Positions 32,500 through 39,908 of a DNA stretch of 44,821 nt are shown in pieces. Within the stretch, counting starts at the first letter, position 1. Every line of letters starts with the position of its first letter. Source of the stretch: Moraxella sp. (GTDB taxonomy: Bacteria > Pseudomonadota > Gammaproteobacteria > Pseudomonadales > Moraxellaceae); contig JAUMUJ010000016.1 in the NCBI GenBank assembly GCA_030530785.1, positions 1 to 44,821 on the forward strand, written 5' to 3'. Under the pieces are notes generated by a model that made no database searches, had not been told where the DNA came from, and worked only from the letters and a program-made list of their open reading frames with translations. The position numbers and the translations under genes are program-made.

Positions 32500-33231
32500 A
32501 TGAAATTTAATGACGTAAATAACAAAACAATCATTGTAACAGGTGCTGGCGGTGGCATGGGTCGGACGTGCTGTGAATACCTAAGCGGTCTAGGGTTTCA
32601 CGTTTTGGCGATTGATTGCCATGAGGAGAGATTGTCATCAGTGGCAAATGACAAGACAAAAACGCTGTGCGTGGATTTGTCTGATGAGACGTTGGTAGAG
32701 CAGGTGAAGCAGGCGTTGGTAGGTTTACCGCCTGTGTGGGGGCTTGTCAATCTGGCGGGGATTTCGGTGGGCGATACGGTGGATAAATTATCGCTTGATG
32801 ATTGGCAGTTGTCTTTTAATGTCAATGTAACGCCTGCGCTACGTTTAACTCAGCTTGTTGCCCCGATAATGAAACGAGCAGGCGGGGGTAGTATCGTCAA
32901 TGTCAGCTCGCCTGTGGGCTATATCGGTGCTAGAAAGCCAAGTTATGCCACCAGCAAATCCGCCTTGCATGGTCTGACCGCAAGCTGTGCCAGAAATCTA
33001 GGGGCGGACAATATCCGTGTTAATCTACTGCTACCAGGTACAACCATTACTGAGATGACCAAAGATTGGAGTGTGGAGCGTCAAGCGTCCATTGCCAGAG
33101 AAAGTCTGCTCGGCAGGCTATGTACGCCCCAAGAAATCGCCGAAGGGATTGCATTTTTGTTAAGTGAACATAGTCGCTATATGTCAGGAGCGATTTTGGA
33201 CATGACCTGTGGTAGTATGTGGGGGCATTGA
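32500..33231 (+). CDS. Short-chain dehydrogenase/reductase embedded in the cas operon
   Basis: A 243-residue NAD(P)-dependent oxidoreductase of the classical SDR type. It has the cofactor loop VTGAGGGMG (residues 13-21), a NLAGIS motif near 84 (NAG variant), Ser 136 in VNVSS and the catalytic Tyr 149/Lys 153 in PSYATSKSALHG, so all active-site residues are present. The acidic Asp 39 in LAIDC at the end of the second strand favours NAD(H) over NADP(H). The substrate is unknown; relatives act on sugars, steroids and acyl carrier protein adducts. It lies between the TPR-like gene and the Gfo/Idh/MocA gene (one base gap), in the same direction as cas6-cas2-cas1-cas2. Confidence 0.9.
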   Translation: MKFNDVNNKTIIVTGAGGGMGRTCCEYLSGLGFHVLAIDCHEERLSSVANDKTKTLCVDLSDETLVEQVKQALVGLPPVWGLVNLAGISVGDTVDKLSLDDWQLSFNVNVTPALRLTQLVAPIMKRAGGGSIVNVSSPVGYIGARKPSYATSKSALHGLTASCARNLGADNIRVNLLLPGTTITEMTKDWSVERQASIARESLLGRLCTPQEIAEGIAFLLSEHSRYMSGAILDMTCGSMWGH

Positions 33232-33232
33232 T

Positions 33233-34237
33233 ATGAATACACCGATTAGGGCGGTTATTTTTGGATTGGGTAATCAAGCATTTGAACATTTGGATGCGAG
33301 TGTGGGTCATGCAGATGTTCAAATCATTGCAGGGATTGACGGTAATACCAACCGCCACAAAGAAGTGTGCGAGCGTTTTGGCGAGTTAAACTTACAGTGC
33401 TTTCAGTCACTTGATGAATTAAAGAAGAGCGGGTTGGTGTTTGATGCATTGATTTTGGCATTGCCCCACGATGTCTATGGCAGTATTTGGGCAGATATTT
33501 TGGTGTTGGGCAAGCCTTTATTAAAAGAAAAACCACTAGGGCGAGATTATCAAGAAGCCAAAACCTTTATGGATACCGCTCACAAGGCTCATTGTGGATT
33601 ACAAACTGCCATTCAACGCCGTCAGCATGCCAGCTATCAGTTTTTGGTACAATTTTTACAAGAAAATAAAATCAAAATCCAAGAATTGCACGCCCATTTG
33701 CATTTGGGCAAGGGCTTGCAAGTTCCGACTGATGAGCCTGATTTAAAATGGCGTGGCGACCGCCAAAAGGCAGGCGGTGGAGCATTGCTTGATGCAGGCT
33801 ATCATTTGGTGGATTTAGTGCAATTTATCGTGGGCGATTTTGATGTGGTATCTGCGACCATGTACAATGGTATGCAGGTGGATAATGGCATTGACATAGA
33901 AGACAGAAGCTGGCTTATGGGGTGTACGCCTGATGTGTGGATTATGCTTGATACATGGGTCAAAGGCGAACCAAATGACAAGGGTGGATTTGCCAAATCC
34001 GAAGCGGTGGAGTTATTGACTGATAAAGGATTGTTAAGGGCAAATCGTGAAGGCGTATGGCAAGATGACGTACAGATTTTTGCCACCGAAAGCAAGTGGC
34101 AAGAGGCGATGAGAAGACAGCTCACTGATTTTGCAAATAATATCCGCACCCAAAACTGGCATACAGACGTGATATGGCACCAACTGCCCGCCATGCGAAC
34201 GATTGACAAAGCCTATTGGTTATCAAAAAGCTACTAG
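33233..34237 (+). CDS. Gfo/Idh/MocA-family oxidoreductase embedded in the cas operon
   Basis: A 334-residue NAD(P)-dependent dehydrogenase of the glucose-fructose oxidoreductase/inositol dehydrogenase family. The N-terminal Rossmann fold starts IRAVIFGLGNQAFEHL and includes the conserved KEKPLGRD (Lys 100 of the EKP motif). The C-terminal alpha/beta domain has WRGDRQKAGGGALLDAGYHL, in which Asp 187 and His 191 are the usual catalytic pair. Substrates in the family are sugars, inositols, amino-sugar nucleotides or biliverdin; none can be chosen here. It starts one base after the SDR stop and ends eight bases before cas6, so it is surrounded by CRISPR genes. Confidence 0.9.
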   Translation: MNTPIRAVIFGLGNQAFEHLDASVGHADVQIIAGIDGNTNRHKEVCERFGELNLQCFQSLDELKKSGLVFDALILALPHDVYGSIWADILVLGKPLLKEKPLGRDYQEAKTFMDTAHKAHCGLQTAIQRRQHASYQFLVQFLQENKIKIQELHAHLHLGKGLQVPTDEPDLKWRGDRQKAGGGALLDAGYHLVDLVQFIVGDFDVVSATMYNGMQVDNGIDIEDRSWLMGCTPDVWIMLDTWVKGEPNDKGGFAKSEAVELLTDKGLLRANREGVWQDDVQIFATESKWQEAMRRQLTDFANNIRTQNWHTDVIWHQLPAMRTIDKAYWLSKSY

Positions 34238-34245
34238 GGGCAAGC

Positions 34246-35094
34246 ATGATTACTATTACCCGCTACCGTATTAGCTTTTGTGCTGATGATGACATACATT
34301 TGCCAAGTTATGCAGGTTCTGCCTTGCGTGGGGTATTTGGACACGCCCTAAAATCTATGGCTTGCCCTACCGCCCATGGTAAATCTTGCCGTTGTCAGGC
34401 AGATTGCCTATATCGCACGCTGTTTGACCCGCCAAAGAGCCACATACAGGGTCGTGAGCAGGACGTGCCACCGCCTTTTATCATAGAAGCTCACAGCTTG
34501 CCACGCCATATCAGGTCGGGGCAGACGGCTTATTTTTATATGACGCTCATCGGTAAAGTCGCTCACGGCGAACAGATTATGATAGAGCTGGCGTGGAGAC
34601 GAGCATTATCAATGGGCTTTGACCAAAAAGACAAAACCAAAGTGACTGCCAAATTTATCAGCATGAAAAAATTTGATGCACCCGACACGCCCATGCCGTC
34701 CACCACACTTATCCTAGATTTGCTGACACCCACTCGGATACAACATCATGGCAAAATTTTAAATGCTCATGCTTTTAACGCCACGCTATTTTGTCAGGCT
34801 CTGATTCGCCGTTGTGTGCAGTTGTCAGAAATCTATGGCGACAAAATCAGCGATGATGAAAGAGCGTTAATTTATCAAGATATAGATGATGTTGTAGGTC
34901 ATTTTAACCTTAGTCGTCAGACGTGGACTCGGTTTTCGCACCGTCAGCACCAAGCCATCGCACAAGATGGCGTGATGGGGTGGGTTGAGTTATGTGGCGT
35001 GAGTGATAGACTGTATCATTATCTGTATCTGGGGCAGTGGCTACACATCGGTAAGGGGGCGGTATTTGGGCTTGGGCAATATGTCATAAGATAG
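34246..35094 (+). CDS. cas6: Cas6 family pre-crRNA endoribonuclease (RAMP, PF10040-like)
   Basis: A 282-residue RAMP protein expected to cleave the repeat RNA and leave an 8-nt handle (ATTAAGAC here). The opening RYRISFCADDDIHLPSYAGS with ALRGVFGHALK matches the Cas6 subgroup with LYRTLFDPP. A cysteine cluster (C-x7-C-x-C-x3-C, about residues 40-55) could bind a metal. The C-terminal LHIGKGAVFGLGQYVIR is the glycine-rich RAMP loop. ATG 34246, with AGGGG upstream, is preferred over the in-frame GTG at 34216 that overlaps the previous gene. A His near the N-terminal third may be catalytic but cannot be assigned with confidence. Confidence 0.85.
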   Translation: MITITRYRISFCADDDIHLPSYAGSALRGVFGHALKSMACPTAHGKSCRCQADCLYRTLFDPPKSHIQGREQDVPPPFIIEAHSLPRHIRSGQTAYFYMTLIGKVAHGEQIMIELAWRRALSMGFDQKDKTKVTAKFISMKKFDAPDTPMPSTTLILDLLTPTRIQHHGKILNAHAFNATLFCQALIRRCVQLSEIYGDKISDDERALIYQDIDDVVGHFNLSRQTWTRFSHRQHQAIAQDGVMGWVELCGVSDRLYHYLYLGQWLHIGKGAVFGLGQYVIR

Positions 35095-35105
35095 GAAGAG
35101 ATGGC

Positions 35106-35372
35106 ATGATGGATTATCTGTTGGCGTATGATGTGAGTGATGAGTGTGTTCGTGAGCGGGTGTGTCGGCTGTTAAAAAATCACAGCATTTCACATCAAAA
35201 ATCCGCCTACGAATGCTCACTGACCATCTCACAAAAAAGCCGTCTGACATCAGACACGAAGCAGATGATTGACGATGATTTTTGTGTGTTTGTGATTAAA
35301 AACCATCATTGGCGACATCAGCCTAAGCCAAATACGATCGTGATTGGTGATGAGTGGCTGTATGTCGGCTGA
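35106..35372 (+). CDS. cas2: Cas2-like protein, first copy
   Basis: An 88-residue ferredoxin-fold protein of the Cas2 family, partner of Cas1 in spacer integration. It starts MMDYLLAYDVSDECVRERVC, with the family aspartate at residue 9 in YDVSD. It continues HQKSAYECSLTIS in the place of the usual Q-S-V/A-F/Y-E motif. It has 11 bases to cas6 and 17 to cas1. It is about as divergent from the second copy at 36369 as unrelated Cas2 proteins are, judging by eye. Confidence 0.85.
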   Translation: MMDYLLAYDVSDECVRERVCRLLKNHSISHQKSAYECSLTISQKSRLTSDTKQMIDDDFCVFVIKNHHWRHQPKPNTIVIGDEWLYVG

Positions 35373-35389
35373 TAAACGGGGGAGTGATG

Positions 35390-36352
35390 ATGGCAAAAAC
35401 GCTGATTATAGACCAAAAGGGGGCTTGTCTTGATACTGAACGTAACCTGCTTATCGTCAGCCATCACAGTTTTAATCGTCCTGTGAGCATACCCTTTGGG
35501 CAAATTGGGGCGATAATGATAGGCTCAAACGTCAATCTTGCCAGCACGCTTTTAACCAAACTTGCCAAGCACGGTGTCGCTTTGACGGTATTGCCCACGC
35601 ACCATGCAGGGCAGATGTGTCGGCTGGTGGGAGATTTTGGTGGCAATGTGTCTAGACGAATTTATCAGCACAAGCTGCACCAAGACGATGATGTTCGGCG
35701 ATACTGGGCAACTTGTGTTGTTCGTTTAAAAATATATCGCCAAGCCAAACTGCTTGGGCGTATTGCTGACCATGTGGGGCAGGTGAGCAAGACACCAAAA
35801 GAGACGATTGATAAATTAACCAACACTTATCAGCACATCACGCCCATAAGTCTAGATGGCTTACGGGGGATAGAGGGCAGTTCGGCACAGCAGTTTTTTG
35901 GGGCGTATCAGGCGTTTTTTGATGATAAGTGGGGGTTTTATGCCCGCAACCGCAGACCGCCCAAAGACCCCATTAACGTTCTGTTGTCGCTGGGCTATAC
36001 ACTCATGACCCAGCTTTATGAGCAGTCGCTTTATGCCGTGTCGCTTGACCCGTTTTTGGGGGTGTTGCATGATGAGAGCCATGGCAGGCGGTCTTTGGCG
36101 TGTGATTTTGCCGAGTTTGGGCGTGCGGACATAGAATGGTGGGTGTGGCAGTTGGCACACGGCGGGGAGCTGACGCTTGATATGTTTGATTTTGGGGACG
36201 ACAAACCGTGTGTGATGAATAAGGCAGGGAGAGCGGTGTTTTATAAATCATGGGCAAAACTCAAACCCAAACTCCAAAAACAAGCCCATCGCCATGTTCA
36301 TACTTTTTTAAGGCGACTGACCAAGACCGAGCAGAAACTTGTTTTTATCTAA
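35390..36352 (+). CDS. cas1: Cas1 integrase
   Basis: A 320-residue spacer-acquisition integrase. The N-terminal beta domain (about 1-85) leads to the helical catalytic domain with Glu 162 (GLRGIEGSSAQQFFGAY), His 227 (FLGVLHDESH) and Asp 239 (SLACDFAEFGR), the three metal ligands. The second of two ATGs (35390) is preferred because GGGGGAG at 35378-35384 is then five bases away. It is not fused to a reverse transcriptase or Cas6, unlike some type III relatives. It lies between two cas2 genes. Confidence 0.96.
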   Translation: MAKTLIIDQKGACLDTERNLLIVSHHSFNRPVSIPFGQIGAIMIGSNVNLASTLLTKLAKHGVALTVLPTHHAGQMCRLVGDFGGNVSRRIYQHKLHQDDDVRRYWATCVVRLKIYRQAKLLGRIADHVGQVSKTPKETIDKLTNTYQHITPISLDGLRGIEGSSAQQFFGAYQAFFDDKWGFYARNRRPPKDPINVLLSLGYTLMTQLYEQSLYAVSLDPFLGVLHDESHGRRSLACDFAEFGRADIEWWVWQLAHGGELTLDMFDFGDDKPCVMNKAGRAVFYKSWAKLKPKLQKQAHRHVHTFLRRLTKTEQKLVFI

Positions 36353-36368
36353 AATAAGGGAGTGTGCC

Positions 36369-36674
36369 ATGCCGTATAAAGAACAGAGCGGTAAGCATTT
36401 TTTAATATGTTATGACATCGCTTGCAAAAAACGCCTAGCCAAAGTCCAGCGATTGATTGGCAATCATGCCATACCCATACAGCGTTCGGTGTATTTTGCC
36501 ACGCTTAGGGTGTCGCAGATGGACGACATCATTGCACAACTAAAACCACTGCTGACCAACAAAGATAGCGTGAATGTCTATGAAACCCAAGCCCTAGAAA
36601 AAGCTGAGATTTATGGTAATCGCTCGGCATTGGTTCGGTTGTTTGGCGAAAATGGTGATGAAATTCATTGGTGA
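36369..36674 (+). CDS. cas2: Cas2-like protein, second copy
   Basis: A 101-residue Cas2-family protein. After a short basic N-terminus it has HFLICYDIACKKRLAKVQRL, with the family aspartate (about residue 16) in YDIA, and AIPIQRSVYFATL in the place of the Q-S-V-F/Y motif. The C-terminus is longer than that of the first copy. ATG 36369 has AGGGAG upstream. It is the last cas gene, and the array leader begins directly after it. Two Cas2 proteins flanking one Cas1 could form a heterodimer, or one could be a toxin-like or vestigial paralogue. Confidence 0.85.
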   Translation: MPYKEQSGKHFLICYDIACKKRLAKVQRLIGNHAIPIQRSVYFATLRVSQMDDIIAQLKPLLTNKDSVNVYETQALEKAEIYGNRSALVRLFGENGDEIHW

Positions 36675-36899
36675 GTGCTTGTTAAATGGGATAAATTTTG
36701 GTATAATATTGGGCGATTGTTGATTATTTAACAACTTGTTTTAATGATTGATGATTAAAAGTTGATTGTTTTTTAATCAAAATTAACGGTTTTTGATATA
36801 AAAATCTGATTAAAGATACATCAACTTTTTCTGTATAAGTTTTGAACCAAAATTTGAACGGCAATCATTTGATTTTATTGATAATTTTTTGATATTGCT
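36675..36899 (+). promoter_or_regulatory. CRISPR leader with promoter
   Basis: A 225-base AT-rich non-coding stretch between cas2 and the first repeat. It contains TTGTTA (36679-36684), a 17-base spacer and TATAAT (36702-36707), a near-consensus promoter starting the array transcript near 36714. Several TTGATT/AATCAA-type short inverted repeats occur downstream. No coding region is seen. Confidence 0.85.
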
Positions 36900-37838
36900 G
36901 TTCAAAACTTTCCCTGTTATAAAAGGGATTAAGACTTATAAAGATACTTCTTGATCTGTGCCCAGTACGTTCAAAACTTTCCCTGTTATAAAAGGGATTA
37001 AGACAGTTCTAGCTACTACCTTAGCTACTGACTCAAAAGTTCAAAACTTTCCCTGTTATAAAAGGGATTAAGACATCTTACCAGGATTATTATCCATGAA
37101 CTCCTGAGTTCAAAACTTTCCCTGTTATAAAAGGGATTAAGACTTAAATATCCCTGTGCGGTCGGTGTTTACTTCGTTCAAAACTTTCCCTGTTATAAAA
37201 GGGATTAAGACTTGTACAAATTCTGACACGTCGTGTAAAGCATACGTTCAAAACTTTCCCTGTTATAAAAGGGATTAAGACCTTAGTTCGGATACCTGTT
37301 TGAGGTACATAGGTTGTTCAAAACTTTCCCTGTTATAAAAGGGATTAAGACGAATAACGTCTGTTGGAAATAGTTGCTATCGGGGTTCAAAACTTTCCCT
37401 GTTATAAAAGGGATTAAGACCCAAGCAAAAACCTGTGGATAACTCACGATTTTGGTTCAAAACTTTCCCTGTTATAAAAGGGATTAAGACATAGCCATTT
37501 TAATTCTCCTATAAAATTGTTTAGGTTCAAAACTTTCCCTGTTATAAAAGGGATTAAGACTTGTAAGAACCACTTAAAACGCCTACCGCGGCCGGTTCAA
37601 AACTTTCCCTGTTATAAAAGGGATTAAGACTACCCATGGTATCTACTACAGCATATACAGTAGTTCAAAACTTTCCCTGTTATAAAAGGGATTAAGACAG
37701 AATTGACCGCCCAAGCTCAAAAGGGCGACATTGTTCAAAACTTTCCCTGTTATAAAAGGGATTAAGACAAGTCGGGGTGTACCCCCACCAGATTTTTTAA
37801 GCGTTCAAAACTTTCCCTGTTATAAAAAAGATTTCACC
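36900..37838 (+). CRISPR. CRISPR array, 14 repeats and 13 spacers, type III-B
   Basis: Thirteen identical 36-bp repeats (starting GTTCAAAACTTTCCC and ending GGGATTAAGAC) and a 14th terminal copy at 37803-37838 whose last 11 bases are degenerate. Repeat starts: 36900, 36969, 37039, 37108, 37176, 37246, 37316, 37385, 37455, 37525, 37595, 37663, 37733, 37803. Spacers are 32-34 nt and all different. Degeneration at the right end and the leader on the left give a + strand transcript, so crRNAs would carry the 5' handle ATTAAGAC. Confidence 0.98.
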
Positions 37839-37847
37839 AACAAAGAA

Positions 37848-37875
37848 AAACCACTTGTTATATAACAAGTGGTTT
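37848..37875. terminator. Palindrome after the array, probable bidirectional terminator
   Basis: A perfect 28-base palindrome (left half AAACCACTTGTTAT) lies between the end of the CRISPR array and the convergent FAH-family gene. It could end both transcripts, although T-runs are short. Confidence 0.65.
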
Positions 37876-37951
37876 GAATGATGGTTAAGCTAGGCTAATT
37901 TATTGAAGGTCTGCCAAAATAAATCATGTTGGGGAATTTGTGGTGGGCTTG

Positions 37952-38554
37952 TCATTTAACTGATAAATAATACCGTTCGTCATCAATACCCACCACCAAA
38001 CTGTCTCCATGTGCCAATTTGCCCACGCCTTTTGGCGAGCCAGTCATGATGATGTCGCCTGACTGTATGCCGTATAGATTATCCAGATATTGCACCAAAA
38101 AATCCAGTGAATACATCATCTTATCTGTGCTGTCGTCTTGGCGGATTTGATTATTGATGGTTAAAGACAGGTGGTGATGCTTGTGGATAAAAGGCTTAAA
38201 TGTCCCAAGCCAACACGCCCCTTTAAAGCCCTTTGCTTTTAGCCATGGCAGACCTTTGGCTTTGCACACGTCCTGCACGTCTCTGGCGGTCAAATCAAGC
38301 CCTACCGTATGACCGATGATTTGTTTGTCATCGCCGATGAGTAGTACAAGCTCGGTTTCGTGATGAACATTGTCCGAAAAATCAGGCAAGGTCAATGTGT
38401 CGCCCATAATCACGCTACTGTTTGGTTTTAAAAAGACCAATGGTTCATCAGGCATGGCATTATCAAGCTCATAAATATGCTCCACATAACTGCGTCCGAT
38501 ACAGTATATGGTATTGATTTTGATGGATTTTTCATTAAAAAACAAGGCAGTCAT
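37952..38554 (-). CDS. Fumarylacetoacetate hydrolase (FAH)-family protein
   Basis: A 200-residue enzyme of the FAH superfamily (YcgM-like), which includes acylpyruvases and oxaloacetate decarboxylases. Family features visible are YCIGRSYVEH near residue 17, FLKPNSS, the metal-binding HHETELVLLIG (about 65-75), GLDLTARDVQ and the C-terminal IMTGSPKGVGKLAHGDSLVV. The exact substrate cannot be told. It is the last gene of a leftward group with rubredoxin and an alpha/beta hydrolase and faces the CRISPR array end-to-end. Confidence 0.88.
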   Translation of the reverse strand: MTALFFNEKSIKINTIYCIGRSYVEHIYELDNAMPDEPLVFLKPNSSVIMGDTLTLPDFSDNVHHETELVLLIGDDKQIIGHTVGLDLTARDVQDVCKAKGLPWLKAKGFKGACWLGTFKPFIHKHHHLSLTINNQIRQDDSTDKMMYSLDFLVQYLDNLYGIQSGDIIMTGSPKGVGKLAHGDSLVVGIDDERYYLSVK

Positions 38555-38598
38555 AAACTTACTCTTAAAAGTGATACTCCAAAACCTGATGATTCAAA

Positions 38599-39597
38599 TC
38601 AGCCCAAACAATGTTCGCACACTAGGCTGACTAAATAAGGCTGATAGTAGGCGGGCAGGTCATGAGCCAAACCGTCCACCGCCACAAATCGGCTGTTTTT
38701 GATGGTTTTGGCGATGTGTTTGCCATGACTTTGATGGATAAGCCCGTCCTTTGTGCCGTGAATGATGAGTGTGGGGGCTTGGATTTGGCGAGTATAGGAC
38801 AAAATTGAGCCTGTGGCAAGTATGGCGTTCATCTGTTGTGCCATGCCTAAGGGGTGAAAACAGCGTTGATAGCGTCTGTGAGCAACCGCTCGTGTGCCTT
38901 TGATGTCAAGATGACCAGGTGAGCCAACCGCCGTCATAAACCATACCGCATGACGCACCATGTCCCTTTCAGAGTGGCTTTGGGGTCTTCTAAAAAACGT
39001 GGAAAAAGGCACAGGCTTAGGCAGGCGACCAAAGGCTTGGTTGGTGCTACTAAATAATAAAATCAACCTATCCACCAAATCAGGGTATTTGGCGGATAAA
39101 ATTTGGGCTATCATGCCGCCCATGCTTGCCCCGATGATGTTGGTTTTGCCCAAATTCATCGCACGGATTAGCCCTGCCACATCGTCTGCCATGTCGGGTA
39201 GGGTGTAGGCGACTTTTTCGTGTCTGTTAGACAATCCCACCGAATTTTTGGCAATCATTTTTAGGATATTGGTGCGGGGGAGTTTTTGTAAGTGATTGAT
39301 TTTGGTGGATAATCCTGTATCCCGATTGTCAAATCGTATCACAAAAAATCCAGCGTCCATGAATTTTTTTAAAAACTTGTCCGACCAAAACATCATCTGT
39401 GAGCCAAATCCTGTGATGAACAGTAGGGGCGGATTATCAGGCTCTCCCCCTGCTTCCACGCACAGCGTAATACCCCCGCCCACATCTATCATCGCTTGAT
39501 AAAGGTGGGGCGATAGGTCGGACGGTTGCCAGATTTGGTTAAATTTATCCCATGTTTGGGGTGGGTGGGTTGGCAGGGGGGCAAAAAAGTTACTCAT
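38599..39597 (-). CDS. Alpha/beta hydrolase
   Basis: A 332-residue hydrolase with the nucleophile elbow GASMGGMIAQ (Ser at about residue 166), an HG-type loop in LLFITGFGSQMMFW and acid/His candidates GTKDGLI and DGLAHDLP near the C-terminus. The start is ATG 39597 (MSNFFAPLPTHPPQ) rather than the upstream TTG at 39609, with GGGGG upstream. No signal peptide. It could be an esterase or lipase-like enzyme; the substrate is unknown. It lies 37 bases downstream of rubredoxin. Confidence 0.85.
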   Translation of the reverse strand: MSNFFAPLPTHPPQTWDKFNQIWQPSDLSPHLYQAMIDVGGGITLCVEAGGEPDNPPLLFITGFGSQMMFWSDKFLKKFMDAGFFVIRFDNRDTGLSTKINHLQKLPRTNILKMIAKNSVGLSNRHEKVAYTLPDMADDVAGLIRAMNLGKTNIIGASMGGMIAQILSAKYPDLVDRLILLFSSTNQAFGRLPKPVPFSTFFRRPQSHSERDMVRHAVWFMTAVGSPGHLDIKGTRAVAHRRYQRCFHPLGMAQQMNAILATGSILSYTRQIQAPTLIIHGTKDGLIHQSHGKHIAKTIKNSRFVAVDGLAHDLPAYYQPYLVSLVCEHCLG

Positions 39598-39634
39598 AAA
39601 ATCCCCCAATCCATCGGGTATTTTTTCATGGTAA

Positions 39635-39799
39635 TCAGATTTCTACCATGTCAAAATCCGCTTTGCCCACACCGCATTCAGGGCACGTCCAGTCATCGGG
39701 AATGTCTTCCCAGCGAGTGCCAGCAGGCAAGCCTTCTTCGGGACAGCCTAGCTCTTCATCATAAATCCAACCGCAAACGACACATTGATATTTTTTCAT
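39635..39799 (-). CDS. rubA: Rubredoxin
   Basis: A 54-residue electron-transfer protein with a single Fe(Cys)4 site: the pairs [13 protein letters not shown] (Cys 6 and 9) and [12 protein letters not shown] (Cys 39 and 42). Tyr/Trp residues in [14 protein letters not shown] pack the core, all typical of rubredoxin of the AlkG/RubA kind. In Acinetobacter-type bacteria such proteins feed alkane hydroxylases, but no alkane hydroxylase or rubredoxin reductase gene is in this window. It heads the leftward hydrolase group. Confidence 0.95.
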   Translation of the reverse strand: MKKYQCVVCGWIYDEELGCPEEGLPAGTRWEDIPDDWTCPECGVGKADFDMVEI

Positions 39800-39908
39800 G
39801 GCGACAGCTACTCTTGTTGTAAAAAATTTGGGGGTAAGTTTACAATCGTTTTTATGGTTTGTAAAGGGGTTTTTGTAACTTCAAGACCAATTTTTTATGG
39901 TTATCTCA

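Noticed and set aside
34216-34245. Upstream GTG start for cas6
   Set aside because: It overlaps the end of the Gfo-type gene and adds a non-conserved leader; ATG 34246 has a better ribosome site.
36900-37838. Self-targeting spacers
   Set aside because: By eye I found no spacer matching other parts of the window; the rest of the genome is not visible.
37803-37838. Last repeat as a recombination att site
   Set aside because: A degenerate terminal repeat is the normal leader-distal end of an array, and no integrase or matching copy is seen.
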